From the NCBI RefSeq assembly GCF_000264905.1, contig NW_006763140.1:971575-1035574 (forward strand): a DNA stretch of 64,000 bases, read 5' to 3'. Below are positions 23,801-35,567 of this stretch, in pieces (positions within the stretch are counted from its first letter, which is position 1; each line of letters starts with the position of its first letter). This DNA is from Stereum hirsutum FP-91666 SS1 (taxonomy: Eukaryota > Basidiomycota > Agaricomycetes > Russulales > Stereaceae). Under the pieces are notes generated by a model. The model was given only the letters and a program-made list of their open reading frames with translations, ran no database searches and was not told the origin of the DNA. The translations under genes were made by a program, and so were the position numbers.

Positions 23801-24939
23801 AAGATGTAACGTCGACACGGTCGAACGATGCTCAGAACGAAACGACGGTGGCCATCGGGCACTACAGCTCTGATATTGCGTGAATAATTGGAAGAGGATC
23901 TGTTCGTCGGGGGAACCGAGGGGACAGGAGTGTGAGGCGATGATGATGGCGCGCCAGAGGAGTCGTTCGACCCAGCGCCAGAGCTCGCGGTAGCGCGTGA
24001 AGGAGGGCACGTCGAGGCGGCCATGGCCGTGGCCTGAGGCGGGGTTGGATGGGTTGGAGGGGGATACGCGAGAGATGTCGGCTTCGAGGGCGGGGAGGAG
24101 TTGGGTGGCGGGAAGGTAGGTTTGGAGGATCGTTTGTGGCGAGGAGCCCGTTTTCTCGTAGGACATTCCTGCAGGGACAAATTAGATAGTGATGTCTACT
24201 GAGTGCGATTCATGGACTACCTTGCAGACAGACGGAGCGGAAAAGCTCGGTCATGGCCCATGCCTTTCCATCGTTGATGTCCGCAATCGTAGTCGTCGAG
24301 TCCGAGGTGACGAAGCTGCCGGTGAACGAGGCCGTGGAGCTGGTCGTGGTCGCAGTCACCGAAGGCGGCACCTGAAGCGTCGACGTCGTCCTGACAGATG
24401 AGGCCGGGTCCATTCGACTCTGGTAATCGGCCAAATCCCGCACCTGAAGAATATACTGGACACATTCTTCGGGCTGTCCGAGCGCGTACGCATAGTACGC
24501 TAGCGCAAGTTTCAACGACTGGGCATGAATGAATGGGTGCCTAACGCATAAAACACAGAGAAAGACGTACGTCCGACTTGGGCGAGCCTGCTTCCAGCTT
24601 CTTCAGCGTCTCGAAGCCAGCCCTGGCTTCGTCCCTCCTGCCCTCGTCCACGATGCACTCCTCGTCCAGCGCGAGTGGCCCACTCCGCCGTCGTGCCTCG
24701 CCGTCCAAGTCCGTGTCTGCCGTTCCTCCAGCAATCTGCAGCGCGAGTGCCTGCGTCTGAGACGCGATCTCGACGACCTCGGTGAAGCCATGGTTGTGTT
24801 TATTGAATTTACGGAAGAGTTCTGGCCAGGACGTGGGTGTGCCGTTGTACGCTTTAGCAGGTGCAGATGAACCCCATGCTCCGCTGGTCAAGGCCGACCT
24901 CAGCTGGGTCCAGTAGTGCTTGTCTTTTGTTTGTGTCAT
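20859..24939 (-). CDS. YPP1: TTC7/Ypp1-like TPR protein, PI4-kinase complex scaffold
   Basis: Ypp1 (TTC7 in animals) links the phosphatidylinositol 4-kinase Stt4 to the plasma membrane through Efr3. The minus-strand exons give a protein of about 1,150 residues. The N-terminal exon (MTQTKDKHYWTQLRSAL, WPELFRKFNKHNHGFTEV) has the family look. Helical repeats follow (LKLALAYYAYALGQPEECV, FTRYRELWRWVERLLWRAI). C-terminal TPRs are clear: YYHLALALSQAIPN, MRYWHLLGLLLVMAEDW, LNHPQRAIQAFQKALFISP and AEAWYFLGRANGLRG. Two low-complexity inserts break the TPR region. One is a poly-Gly/Ala and Thr/Pro-rich loop near 22.4-22.7 kb, the other a basic Ser-rich loop near 21.7-21.9 kb. The start at 24939 is chosen because the frame upstream has no ATG. 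The TGA is at 20859-20861. Confidence 0.82.
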
Positions 24940-25356
24940 TGTTAGGACCTCTAAAACATAACCAGGGAAATGGGTGGAAGGGGATAGCAGACGGCGGTAA
25001 TAGAAGTGGTGCTGATGTCGGCTTGCGCTATAATTCGCGGTAGCCCTTTCGGCTCCTTCCGACGTCACCTCTTCCTCCTCTTCCAACTGCCCGTGTGGCG
25101 TGCAGTGGTTGCTTCGAGCACGCTATTTAAAATATTCATCGCCAATTTTCTACGTTGTCCGTAGGAGCCTATAGACTATACCCAGACAAGTGTGTGTCTG
25201 TTCTACGCCCATCATCGAAGTCATCATCCAAATGCTCACCTTACACGGACCGAAAGGTACTGTGTCTTACCTGGAACTCTACCTCAAAAGTTGCCGCATT
25301 AGAATATCTCTAGACGACCATATAATATTCATCCGACCATCTCCCTTGCGCGGTAC
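24940..25356. other. Divergent promoter between TTC7-like gene and tafazzin
   Basis: Spacer of about 420 bp separating the two starts. No ORF of note; it should hold both promoters. Confidence 0.5.
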
Positions 25357-26845
25357 ATGCGCAATCTACTTTCAACTGCCACGGTGGCCACCATCGGTCT
25401 CACGTGCAAAGCTTTCTTAAACCTTGGATTGTGCGAGCTTACCGTCAACAACCATCACATCCTTCTTGACGCGTTGAAAGACGAGGAGAAAAGGAAGGAG
25501 GGTACGGGTATCGTTACTGGTGAGTCTACTGCTTCTCTTTCTGCTACCCACGTTTCCTTTGATTGATATTCAGCTGGTGTTCAGTCTCAAATCACATTTC
25601 CACGTATGTCACTCGTTCCTCCTATAGGTATAGCAGAGAGTACACTAACGCGCGAAAACGGCCACTAGACTGGACGATCCTGTAACATGGGGTATCATGC
25701 CAACACAAACATACCTCTCGCCGCGTCTCACCCGTTGGTCCCTCGGCGCTCACGACATCATGTTCACCAATCCGTGAGCACACTTGCCTTCCCCTTCATA
25801 TCCCCTGCATTCGTCCTCGGATGGCACGTACTGACGAGATCGTCGGCAGGAAGTGTCTTCTCCACATTCTTTCGGAACGGCCAAGTACTCGAGACCTTTC
25901 GCGGTAGAGGCGTCTATCAACCCTCAGTTGACACAGCCATCTCAAAACTGAGCCAGGGTGACTGGGTACGTCTGTTTTATCCGTTCTCCCAGAGCAGGAG
26001 CATGTCGTGACGAAGGTTGGACAGGTCCATCTATTTGGTGAGGGGAGGGTATGTCAGCCGAAGACGTATATCGTCGAGAACGGACGTGCGAAGCTGAGGA
26101 GATTTAAATGGGGCATGTCAGTCCTCCTCTTCCCTTTCCACTTCCCTTTCTACTTCCCTTTTATTTTTGGTCCATCCATCTATTTCATCTCAATACTGAT
26201 GCGCGTAATATTTGTCCAGCGGTCGTATCATCATGGAAACTCCCCGTCCGCCCATGATAATACCAATGTGGATCACCGGTACGTCTCCCTCCTCCTCCTC
26301 CTCCTCCTCCTCTCCCTCTCTACTCTCCCGCCCGTTCACTCTTCCCCCTCGTAATATACCCATACTCATTCGACCATCCAACTCCAACAGGGTTCGACAA
26401 ACTAATGCCCGAGGGCCGACCCGCCCCATTCAACTTCATCCCTCGCATACCGCCTTTCGCCGCCCCTGTTCCTATTAGTATTACGTTTGGGACTCCCATA
26501 AACCCCGAAGACATCACGAACGCGCTTCGTGGCCCTCATTCCCCCGCGACCATGTTTCTCTCACAATCCCAGGCCCAGTCACAACGCCAGTCCCAGCCGC
26601 AACACTCTCCCACAGCAGCTTCATCGGACATAGACGGAGGCCCTAGCTATAGCCAGAGCTGGGTCGTATCACAGGTTCAGGCAGACAGTCTCAGTCTAGA
26701 TCTAGGAGGCGAAGAAGAGAGGAGGAGAGGTGTGATTAGGAAGAGGGTCACGGAGGTCGTGCAGGATGCGGTGGAGAGATTGGGGAGGGAGGTTTCTGGG
26801 GAGTTGTTAGGGAGGGAGATGGAGAGGGGGGGAGGGGGGAGGTAG
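25357..26845 (+). CDS. TAZ1: Tafazzin, cardiolipin/phospholipid transacylase
   Basis: Tafazzin remodels cardiolipin acyl chains on mitochondrial membranes. The start MRNLLSTATVATIGLTCKAF matches the family's N-terminus. The acyltransferase HX4D motif appears as NHISTLDD after two short introns. Further family pieces are FFRNGQVLETFRGRGVYQ, HLFGEGRVCQ (the EGR block) and PMIIPMWITG. One acceptor is read as GGAAG|TGTC to keep the frame in FTNP|VFST. The C-terminus carries an insert of about 60 residues, rich in Gln and Ser (SQSQAQSQRQSQPQ), between FGTPINPEDI and the final helix RKRVTEVVQDAVERLG. That makes the protein longer than yeast or animal tafazzins. The stop is TAG at 26843-26845. Confidence 0.92.
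26287..26312 (+). repeat. (TCC)n microsatellite inside a tafazzin intron
   Basis: About eight TCC units lie in the intron that follows the exon ending PMWITG. The tract probably serves as part of a long polypyrimidine stretch before the acceptor. Confidence 0.6.
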
Positions 26846-28015
26846 GATGTGGGGGAGAAGGATACGTGGGGGTTGTGCGGGTTTTATGGATTGGGTGTAA
26901 GTATGATGCGTCCGCTGGCTGATGATGACTTTCCGTAGGGGAGAGATGTTTATTCGACGCGGCCCTCTGTCTTGCGGACTTCGGAAGTGATCATTGCATC
27001 CCAATGGTTGGTCGCTGGACGACATCGGCCAGCAGATCGCGTTTGCAGTGGTAGCGTGGAATAGATATGCACTTTTCGCTACAGGACGTCATCCACTTCG
27101 ATCATCATCCAGTGTTGCCGTGCCCATCGAATCCTCTGCAGCAACAATTGATGCAAGCGTCGGGCGTTATTCAACGTCACAACACTTCGATGCCATACGG
27201 CATATCTTGCGTATTCGTGGGGTTTGGACGCAATGCTGGGAGTCTGGGATCATCCATGTTCCCTCCGGAAAACATGACCCAAGGCGATACCTCGACTGAG
27301 TCCGGTAGTGCTGAACATGGAACGCTGGGCGCTCAGCGCTCAACGATGCATTTATTGTCTTCTTACGATAGCTTCCTCTTCCATGGCCTTCCGACGATGA
27401 TGGACTTGCGATATGGTTCATCGTCCACACTGCCTGTACACATGACGGCGGTAAGGTAGTACGTAAAATCTCGTCTCTCGCACTTTTGGACCGCGGTCAA
27501 AGGAGGTAGTGTGTGCACAGAGTGTTATTATTACTCACTATCTCAAATCCGGACAGACCATGGTCTGCTCTCAAACCTTCATCGTCCGTCGGGGGCGCTC
27601 TCCTTTGCCCTATGCTTCGACTCCCCGAATAGTTCTATAACTATAACCTTGTGGAAGTTGTTTCGCCTGCACAATTATGGTCATGTGTATACAAGGACTT
27701 ACGCCTCAACTCCTTAAAAACGAACGCATTTCCCTCGCACTACGTTCGCCCTCGCCTCGGCTCCTGCTGTCACTGATTTATGCCTCAGTGCCTCACAGAG
27801 ATCGCATTGCTTCCACTCATCCGGCCCTACCTCGGCCCCTGTGCCGGCACTCCTTCCAGTCTACACTCCATTCTCACACCATACATAAACAGAGACGAGG
27901 GAGTCAGGCGTTCGAGGAGCCCTCGTATACTACTCTTAGGACGATGTCAGTTCCAACACTTTTCCACCCCCACGTTTTCGACGTCGATTTTGTTAAAATT
28001 CACCGCGATTCATAG
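26846..28015. other. Intergenic stretch of about 1.2 kb
   Basis: A 130-codon ATG ORF (27067-27459, +) is present but has no recognisable domain or splice context, and I do not call it a gene. The rest holds the 3' end of tafazzin and the promoter of the next SDR. Confidence 0.45.
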
Positions 28016-29652
28016 ATGACGACACTGACAGACGACCTGCTTTTGGTCCATGCTGATAGAGTGCAGGATAAAGTTGTGATCGTCACGGGTGCGTTGGTAT
28101 GCTTAGTCCCCGATCATGAGCTGACAGTAAGGTATGCGATGGATTTTTATACGTAGGGGGCGCGAGTGGTATAGGCAAGGAATCGTGCATTCTGTTCGCA
28201 CAGTATGGGTAAGTACATCATTTGTTGAATTTATTCAGCAGAACAGTGAGTTCCGCTGGAACGTCTAATTCACCTCGAACACACTCTTGATACCACATGT
28301 AGTGCGAAAATCGTCATCGGAGATGTGGACGAGAAGGCGGGCATGGGTGTCGTGGAGAACATTACCAGCGCCGGAGGGTACGTCCACTTCTGACGTCTAC
28401 ATACATGCTTGTCGTCATTCATGTCGTTATTTTCTGGTCGTTTGGACGGGAATATAGTGATGCGGTCTTTATACGCTGTGATGTCACCAGCTGGGACGAT
28501 CAGGTGTCCATGTTTGAGCTCGCCCTGTCGCGGTATGGATCGGTGGACGTCGTCGTAGGTTCCTCCCATCACAATACCGCACGGTGTCGAAATATTGGGC
28601 CCTAATTGAAGTTATTTATACTCACAGGTCGTCAACGCCGGTATACTCGACAAGCTCACGGACTCGTGGACTGGCGAACTGAAGGGCTCTGATGGACGCC
28701 TTCAGCCACCATCCCTGAAGGTAATCGACGTCAATGTCTACGGAGCGCTGTATAGTGAGCCTGAACATTTCTCCCTTCTTGTCTTGTTTTGATGCACGAC
28801 CAAGCATGTATACTGAGGACCTTTTACTCTGTTAGCCATACGGCTCGCGTTATATTATTTCGTGAAGAAGTCTACCCCGCAGGATCTGAAGTCTCTAGTC
28901 GTAATGGGATCCTTAGGTTGGTGATCATCGACCTCCCTCCGCAAGTCCTTCCACCTCATGTTCAACTTACTACGCTTGTTTTCTGTAGCCTCCTGGATTT
29001 CCCTGCCATTCGGTCCTCCTCTTTACGGAGCATCTAAGCATGCCATGTTGGGCACGATGCGTAACCTCTCAGCCTCGCTCCCTGGACAACCCGAAACGAA
29101 GCACATCCGGGTATCCTGCATACATCCCTGGTACGCAGGTCAGTCCGTTCTTCTCCAATTTTCTCTTTATTCTCATAACCTGACCACCCCATCGACTCGA
29201 TAGATACCAACATCCTCGACACGCCTACCAAGCTCTTCGTCGCCGGAGTCCCACTCGCCCCTGTCCTCCGCATCGCATACGCAATCTTCAACGCCGCCAC
29301 GGACCCCGATATGTCCACGAGCGGTTCTGCGTATTTGTTGTTAGATGACGGACCAGTGTTGAGGTTGGAGAAGGAGGTTATGAAGAGCGGAGTGTATGAG
29401 GTTATGAATAAGCGGGTTTCTTGGATCCAGAGGTGCGTTGATCTCCGTTTTTAGCGCCGTGGTGTGGCGGTGGCGCGCTGAGGCTGATGATGAATTACAC
29501 TTTACAGTGCGACGGGGAACGAGTATATATGGGCGGTTCTCAAGGACGTGAAAGGTCTGTTTAGTTGGAAGATGTTGCTTGCTTTGCTGTTCTTGCCTGT
29601 CTTGATTTTGATGGCGTTCGTGAGGGTGGTTCTGAAGGTGGCGACGTCGTGA
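28016..29652 (+). CDS. Short-chain dehydrogenase with C-terminal membrane anchor
   Basis: An NAD(P)-dependent SDR in about eight exons. The first exon MTTLTDDLLLVHADRVQDKVVIVTG splices within the Gly codon to give TGGASGIG, the cofactor motif. It is followed by VIGDVDEKAG (an acidic residue after the second strand suggests NAD), VNAGIL, and MGSLASW with catalytic Ser and YGASK. The C-terminal part continues past the usual SDR end to GLFSWKMLLALLFLPVLIL, a probable single membrane helix near the end, then TCG TGA at 29650-29652. The layout resembles 15-hydroxyprostaglandin-dehydrogenase-like fungal SDRs. Substrate unknown. It lies alone between the tafazzin gene and the Ca2+ exchanger gene. 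Confidence 0.86.
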
Positions 29653-30227
29653 GCGGGTGACTCGAAGTATGTAGGACCGGGGGCATCATGTATGAACCTG
29701 CCATCTGATTTCGTACTGATATGCGTGTCCTGTCTGACTGCATCAGTTCTGTGGGATGAGTGCAATCAATCGGGGACTCCGGATCTAAAAACATGCAGAG
29801 CATGGGTATAAATAAAACAAGCCATAAGTACTCGCACGGCCGTGATGGGTGATAGGTCATGAAACGTAAGGTGTCATATATATACAGAAGAAATGCAAGC
29901 AAATAAGGATCTCCACTCCCTCCGGGGCTATGTAGAATTAGTATGCTAGACGTGTACCACGAACAAACTTTGCATATGAATTGCAGCGGAAAGGATGTAC
30001 GAGAATGGGAGGTCAGTGGGTAAGTGAAAATGATGAGGCGTGAACGGTCAGAGATTGAAAGTAGATTCAGATATATACTAGCATGATGACTTTGCAGTCC
30101 ATTGTGAGGGGTCATTTGAGCCGTATGATGTGGTCAGAAATGCGATGCAGAGTCCGTGGTCATGGTTTTGAACGCGTTTGGTCAGTAATCGATACCATCC
30201 CTCGAGGTGGGCACTTATACTCCCAGC
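29653..30227. other. Convergent spacer
   Basis: Spacer of about 570 bp between the SDR and Ca2+/H+ exchanger stops. ORFs here are antisense shadows or lack features. Confidence 0.5.
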
Positions 30228-32813
30228 TCATTCTCCAACGGGCACTTCACCCGAACTCAGAGCAGCCGCAATGGTCTCCCGGCAGACATTCATGATCTCG
30301 ATCTCCGGTTGGCCTGTGTAGAACCATGCAGCGAGTGCCTATATTCGAGAAAACGTTCCGTGTCAGAGCGGGGGTAGGCAAGAGGAAAGTAAGAAGACGC
30401 ACGATCATGAGATAAAATGCGATCATTACGGTTCCTTCCGCCCAGTTCGTCTTTGCGTCGGCAGTAACGTAGTTGACCAGGAAGCAAGAGCCAATAAGAA
30501 CCGTGACCTCGAACAAGTCTAAAAAGGTATGAGCATGGATGGAGAGTTTGGAGTGATAGCAAGATCAACCGACCGAAAAGCAAACTCATAGGCTTATGAG
30601 TCCACCACCCCAACAGCACCAAGAACGGCATCCAGAACAGTAAGAACTGGATACTCAGATCGATAGCCCTAGCCTCTGCCACGCTCGTGGGTGGGTCCAT
30701 CGCGAGCTTGAACTCTTCAGAGTGGTCGACATGTTTTTGCCAGCCATACATACGCCAGACAGTCACGGTGGGAACGAGACAGGTGGTGTGGAGGAAGTAG
30801 ACGACAGCGACGGCGCCGTCGGCGGCGAAAGACACGATGGGGAGGAGGATGAGTCCAAACCATTCTTCACGGATGTTGCCTGATTCGCGCACGAACTCGA
30901 TAGATTCGACGAGCTGGTAAGAGGATAATAGTTCGACGGCTCAGCGTTTGTGATATGACCATGTGGAAGTCACCTACGAATTCTGCAGTCACGGCCATTA
31001 TTGCGTTCGCCACGAGCAACAATATTATACAAGCCCACGGGTTGACCTCCGGCTCTGCTTCAGCCAATTCTTCTTCTTTTTCTTTCAGCTCAGCAGGCGC
31101 ATCCGGTGGAAGTTGGAGCGCGTTACCCTCGCCGGGTGGGTTGTGAAGATACCAGCGTGAAAAGACATATATGATGAGGAGAAGAATTGCAGATCCTCTG
31201 CTTATCTTGAGGAAGTCGCCTCGGTAAGCATCCGTGATGACATCTTCGCTGGTCGCAGTGGATGTAGTGTTGGGCTCGCCTCGGTCGAGGGCTGCGAAGA
31301 AGGCTGCTGGAACGATAAGAGACAATATTCTGCAGCATTGATTGTATTATGATCAATGGACATGTCCAGCGAGTTACGGAAAGGAAGGTGGACGGACCCA
31401 AATGTGAGAAGAGTGTGGTTCAGTTGCGTCCGTTGATGATGAAGTTGCTGTAATTCAATGTTTGGATCAGTGAGAAGGAGCGACGTAGAAGCCTGAAGAG
31501 GTGGCATTACTTGTTCGATAATCCTCGCACCACCGATCAAAAAGGTAGTTCCAGGAATAAGAAGTAGATGGAGAAGAACAACTCCTGTGGAGGGAGAGAT
31601 GTTCAGGAAGTACTTTGTGACGCCAACGTTGGCGACATACCGACAACCGTAGACTGCAACAACTTGAGCCTGTCAATTTAATCAGCAAAAGTAATTCTGG
31701 CGGGAAAGGTCTCAGACGAATACTTACTCGCATTTGACCAGAAGAATGATAGCCAATGTCGCTTCTACAGCACTAGTTGCACAAGGAATTAACGGCCTAG
31801 AACGATGCTCAAAGGCAGATGGAGCCTTACTTATTCAACGTGATGAGGATCAAATCGCCTATGTCCTCTCCGCAGTACATTGCCAACTGCTCGCCCCCAA
31901 AATCAAAAAGCTTCTCGAGCGGCATAATGGCCAAAAAGGCGACTTCTCGGACATTACATCTGTCAGCACCATATAACGGCAGGAGATGATGAAACTTACA
32001 TGCGAAGGAGGCTGCATGTCCACCAAACGCTTCGGGATTTGAGTCCTGCACGAAGTGAGCAGCCCATGCGAAAGGGATGAAGATCAAGAATATGTTCAGC
32101 CCTAAAAAATGATATTTTGAGGTTAATCTCGCTAGGAACAGCTCGCTCAGAGGAGGAGTATAAAAAATGGGCCACAGGAAGAAACAGCTTTGAACGGATG
32201 CAAACAAGCGCCTGTGCCACCCGAACGGCAACTCGGAGGCAACTCGGAGGCGCTCACATCCAAGCGCCGAACACGTTCCTCGTTCGCAAGATCAGAACGG
32301 AAACCCGTCTCCAAGATTGAGAAGGACACTTTTGTACCCTCGAAATAGACCTCAACAAGCAGTCCTTCACTCCGCCCAAGACCACAAAATACAATATAGG
32401 CTGCAAGAGATGGACGTACAAGAGGAAAGCACAATGGCTTTCAGGCTGGCCATCCATCCAATTTTCTTCCGATCTTTTCCCCGTACTCTTGCCCACCATC
32501 TCTTAGCTGGAGAGGGATTCCGCCGCAGGGTTCCCCCGATCGCGCTCCTCAGCCTTGTTGGCTGTCCAGGGAGACCGACCTCAGCTTCTCCAGATGTTGA
32601 ACTTCCAGACACTTGAGTTTCCGAGCGTGTCGACCGTACTGACCGTGAACGTGATGGTCGCGAGGTGACGCCTGGTTTCTCGGAGAGTGAGGTTGCCTTG
32701 CCTTGCTCTACGTCGTCCAGAGCTTGGGTCGAGCGAGGAGGAACAGAACTCATGGAGTCTGAAGGATGGTGGAGGGAAAGAAGAGGGTGCTGTTCATGAG
32801 AAGCTACCATCAT
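30228..32813 (-). CDS. Vacuolar Ca2+/H+ exchanger (CAX/VCX1 family)
   Basis: An antiporter that loads Ca2+ into the vacuole in exchange for protons. The N-terminal exon encodes a soluble basic Ser/Arg-rich head of about 140 residues. The membrane part starts with LNIFLIFIPFAWAAHFV. The first alpha repeat shows NNAVEATLAIILLVKCELKL followed by QSTVVGVVLLHLLLIPG. The second repeat shows AEFV..ESIEFVRESGN and LILLPIVSFAADGAV. An acidic loop between them (ELKEKEEELAEAEPEVN) matches the family layout. The C-terminus is FYTGQPEIEIM and a short tail ending GEVPVGE. Starts at ATG 32813 (or the next Met, MSSVPP). Intron 1 (32103-32419) is 317 bp, about five times the usual size here. Confidence 0.88.
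32227..32248 (+). repeat. Perfect 11-bp tandem duplication in CAX intron 1
   Basis: GGCAACTCGGA occurs twice in a row, and a third truncated copy (GGCGCTC) follows. It lies inside the unusually long first intron of the Ca2+/H+ exchanger gene. Confidence 0.7.
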
Positions 32814-33715
32814 GGGCAATATAAGTTGGGCCAAGGAAATGACGAGCTGACGCAGCGACGGGGTGGCTTTGGGGCGCCCTTTATGAGTCTTGGCAGACAG
32901 CGTCTATGATCAGAGCTAGTATGCTATGCCCTGATGGCAGTGAGCTCGCTTCACTTGGAGGTGAACGCGCACTGAGGGCATTTGTAATGAGCGAGCGCTT
33001 CACTTGAACGCTATCGAAAGGAGTAGGTGTTTTCATGTTGAGTGCTCTTCACTATATATTGCAAATATATTTGTTCACACAATATGACCTCGATACACGC
33101 ACGCCCTGCTGTAATTGCTTGTTACCACTCGGTCGGTAACATAGGGCGCATCAGCGCATCATCATGCATCATCTTGACGTTGCTCTTGCAACTTTTCTCC
33201 TTCCGAATCTTTCTGGTCCGGAATCCCGCCTTGAATTCCGCGATGAACCGCAAAGCTCGAGCTTAACGTCAACTCTCAGCTTTGATTTGACCCTTCTTTG
33301 CCTGCCACAGATTTCCAGCTTTTTCATGCGTTCGTCCCTTGTAACTGTCCTCGGCAGCTGCGAGGGCCACACGTCAGAATATTCCATCGCATCAAAGTTC
33401 AACATCCGCGCGTCCTGTCCCGCCTCGGCGCCTTCGAATCGTCGCCTAGACCCTGGAACACCCGGCACCTCTCAGGATGATATAAAGTTCTTCAACTCTC
33501 TTCTGTTTTCGACATAAGACATTTCTCGAATCCTCGAAGGATCTCCTGCAATTGCAGCCGTTGCCGCCGGTCCAACAGTCTCCTGGTCTATGCTGGTCAC
33601 TGTATTAAACGGCAACGTCGCACGCTCTTTTACAGGTGCACGCAACCAGGTCTATTCACTAAGCTTTCTTTGACTTCTCGACGTCCTCTTTCTTTGTCTT
33701 CGTCTGTCTGTCGGG
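32814..33715. other. Divergent promoter region
   Basis: About 900 bp between the exchanger (-) and the secreted-protein gene (+). Short ORFs only. Both promoters are expected here. Confidence 0.5.
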
Positions 33716-34709
33716 ATGCGCGCTCGTCTTGTGGGTTATCTATTTATCGTCTCTGTGCTGAGGGCTACATGTGAGTGCGGCATTCGCGTACGTTCAACTC
33801 CGCAGTCTTGGCCTAGCTAACGACAGTCTCCACGGCTCAATTCGTTCGATGCGACTCGGAATGGCACCTGCCTTCGTCTTCGCTGATGGTCCAACTGTAT
33901 TCAAGATGTCTGTGCCGATACCGCTCTATGGATCCCAGGGATGGCTTCTGGTGTGGCCCTAAGTGCTTCACCGGTCGGCACGGATGAGGCAGGACGAACG
34001 GTGTGGCAAATCGCTGCCGCCACTCCTACATCTGGGGCAGCTGTATCAGCCTTCACGGGTACAGGTACGCCTCTTTCATCAATCATAACCACGGAATTTA
34101 TGAACTGAATCACCGCAGCCACCCTTGTCGCGGGCTCCTCTGACTCGTATATGCTTTACGACAACACCTCGCTCGATGCTATGTTCGGCATGTCATGTTC
34201 GGTGGAGGACGGCATCGCGCTGTGCGAGCTCATTGGCACCAATGCAACGACAACCTCGTCAGGAGAAGTCGTCCGTACAACATTCGTCACAACCACTACT
34301 ACTATCACTGTGACGACACGGACGGTGCAGGGAGGGACGGGCACGGGAACCAGCTCTCTTCCGCTGATCACCTCGCTGAATAGTGGAGTGTTGCCGCCTC
34401 TGATCTCGACGGGAAATGCTACTGCGACTGTGAATTGACTTCCTTCCAATTCTCCTTTTCATCACAATGTGGTGAGAACGTGACGATGACACTGACTCGT
34501 GGTAACAGTCTACCTCGGCCACAAATGTAACGTTCTCTGCCAACTCGACCGTTACGTCTGCGACTACCACCCTCTCACCATCCGCAGTCCTCATCACCGC
34601 ATCTGTATCGACCTCCTACGCAAAGCCAACTGCCCGAGCAACACGTCGAAATGCAATTGGAATAGGCATAGGGTTTACAGCCGTAGGTGTGATAGCCCAA
34701 GGAATATAG
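33716..34709 (+). CDS. Secreted Ser/Thr-rich protein, exon junction unresolved
   Basis: The first exon MRARLVGYLFIVSVLRAT looks like a signal peptide, and a GTGAGT intron follows. The next exon gives FSTAQFVRCDSEW in frame. The downstream open frame (NCIQDVCADTALWIPGMASGV, then TATLVAGSSDSYMLYDNTS and VEDGIALCELIGTNATTT) is one frame off and opens only after a TGA near 33884. No GT-AG intron of normal size with the right phase joins them. Later exons continue as Thr/Ser-rich, N-glycosylation-rich sequence (NVTF, NSTV) and end AVGVIAQGI before TAG. Cys-containing ectodomain plus Ser/Thr tail is typical of fungal wall or surface proteins. It may be a frameshifted pseudogene, an assembly error, or use a non-canonical intron. 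Confidence 0.55.
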
Positions 34710-35567
34710 AGCGATGGAGGCAGGAGAGTGGTAGATGAGTGAACTTGCAGGTTGGACTGAAGAAGGATAGGTTTGGCCAAGATTCTGAACAGCAGGATTG
34801 GGCTTGAGGGCGAAAGACCCCGAGAGCCGGTTTTCTCGGTGTGGCACCTGGCTGCCGAGGGCGGGTACTCATCGGCGTGTGGTCTGGGACCTTCATGATA
34901 CATTCACACTCTTTTAGATTTTGTTCCGGTTGCATGCTTCGTTTCCTTCCGTTATTGTGCACTTCTTGCTTTCGCCTCGCTGTGGTTGGAACTTTGCTTG
35001 AATGGGATAGGAACTTGGTGCTGTAAACGTTTTACGTACCGTACTGTCTTTGGTCTCTTGGTGCCTGTAGTGAGGATCCGGAAGGATGATTTCTCTGATT
35101 GGGGCTACATGAGGCTGTATGGATGTATGGCATGACGGGAAGGCAAGTTGATGCATGATGTATGATCGACGCTGCATCTGATGAGATCGTAAATATACAA
35201 CCACTTATAAAGATCCGCTCTGGGTTTTGTCGACACACAGATCCTCTCTTCTTTTACCCTCAACCACTGTGGACAGTTTCCTAATGGGCCACAATACATA
35301 CCACCACGCACGTGAATGCGTGCCACATCCGCGTTGCGCCGCCGCTCCGGTTCTCCCACCAACGACGAGGGCCGATGAATTATCCGCCGCGGTGGACCAC
35401 TCTGGCCTCCTCAAAGACAGACCGACAAATCCCCCACTTTCTGCTCGACCCCTCTACCGTCTCCTCCTCAGCTTACCATCCTCATCTACACAAACCTCGG
35501 TTCTAAAAACTCTCGAAATCACTCGGAGTAAAAGTCATCTCTGACGCCCAAAGTCCCAATTGACGCC
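34710..35567. other. Intergenic stretch
   Basis: About 860 bp without supported coding exons. A TATAAAG at about 35206 lies 360 bp upstream of the AT-hook gene and may belong to its promoter. Confidence 0.45.

Noticed and set aside
27067..27459. 130-codon plus-strand ORF between tafazzin and the SDR
   Set aside because: True ATG but no domain, no signal peptide, no exon partners; could be a small hypothetical gene but not supportable here.
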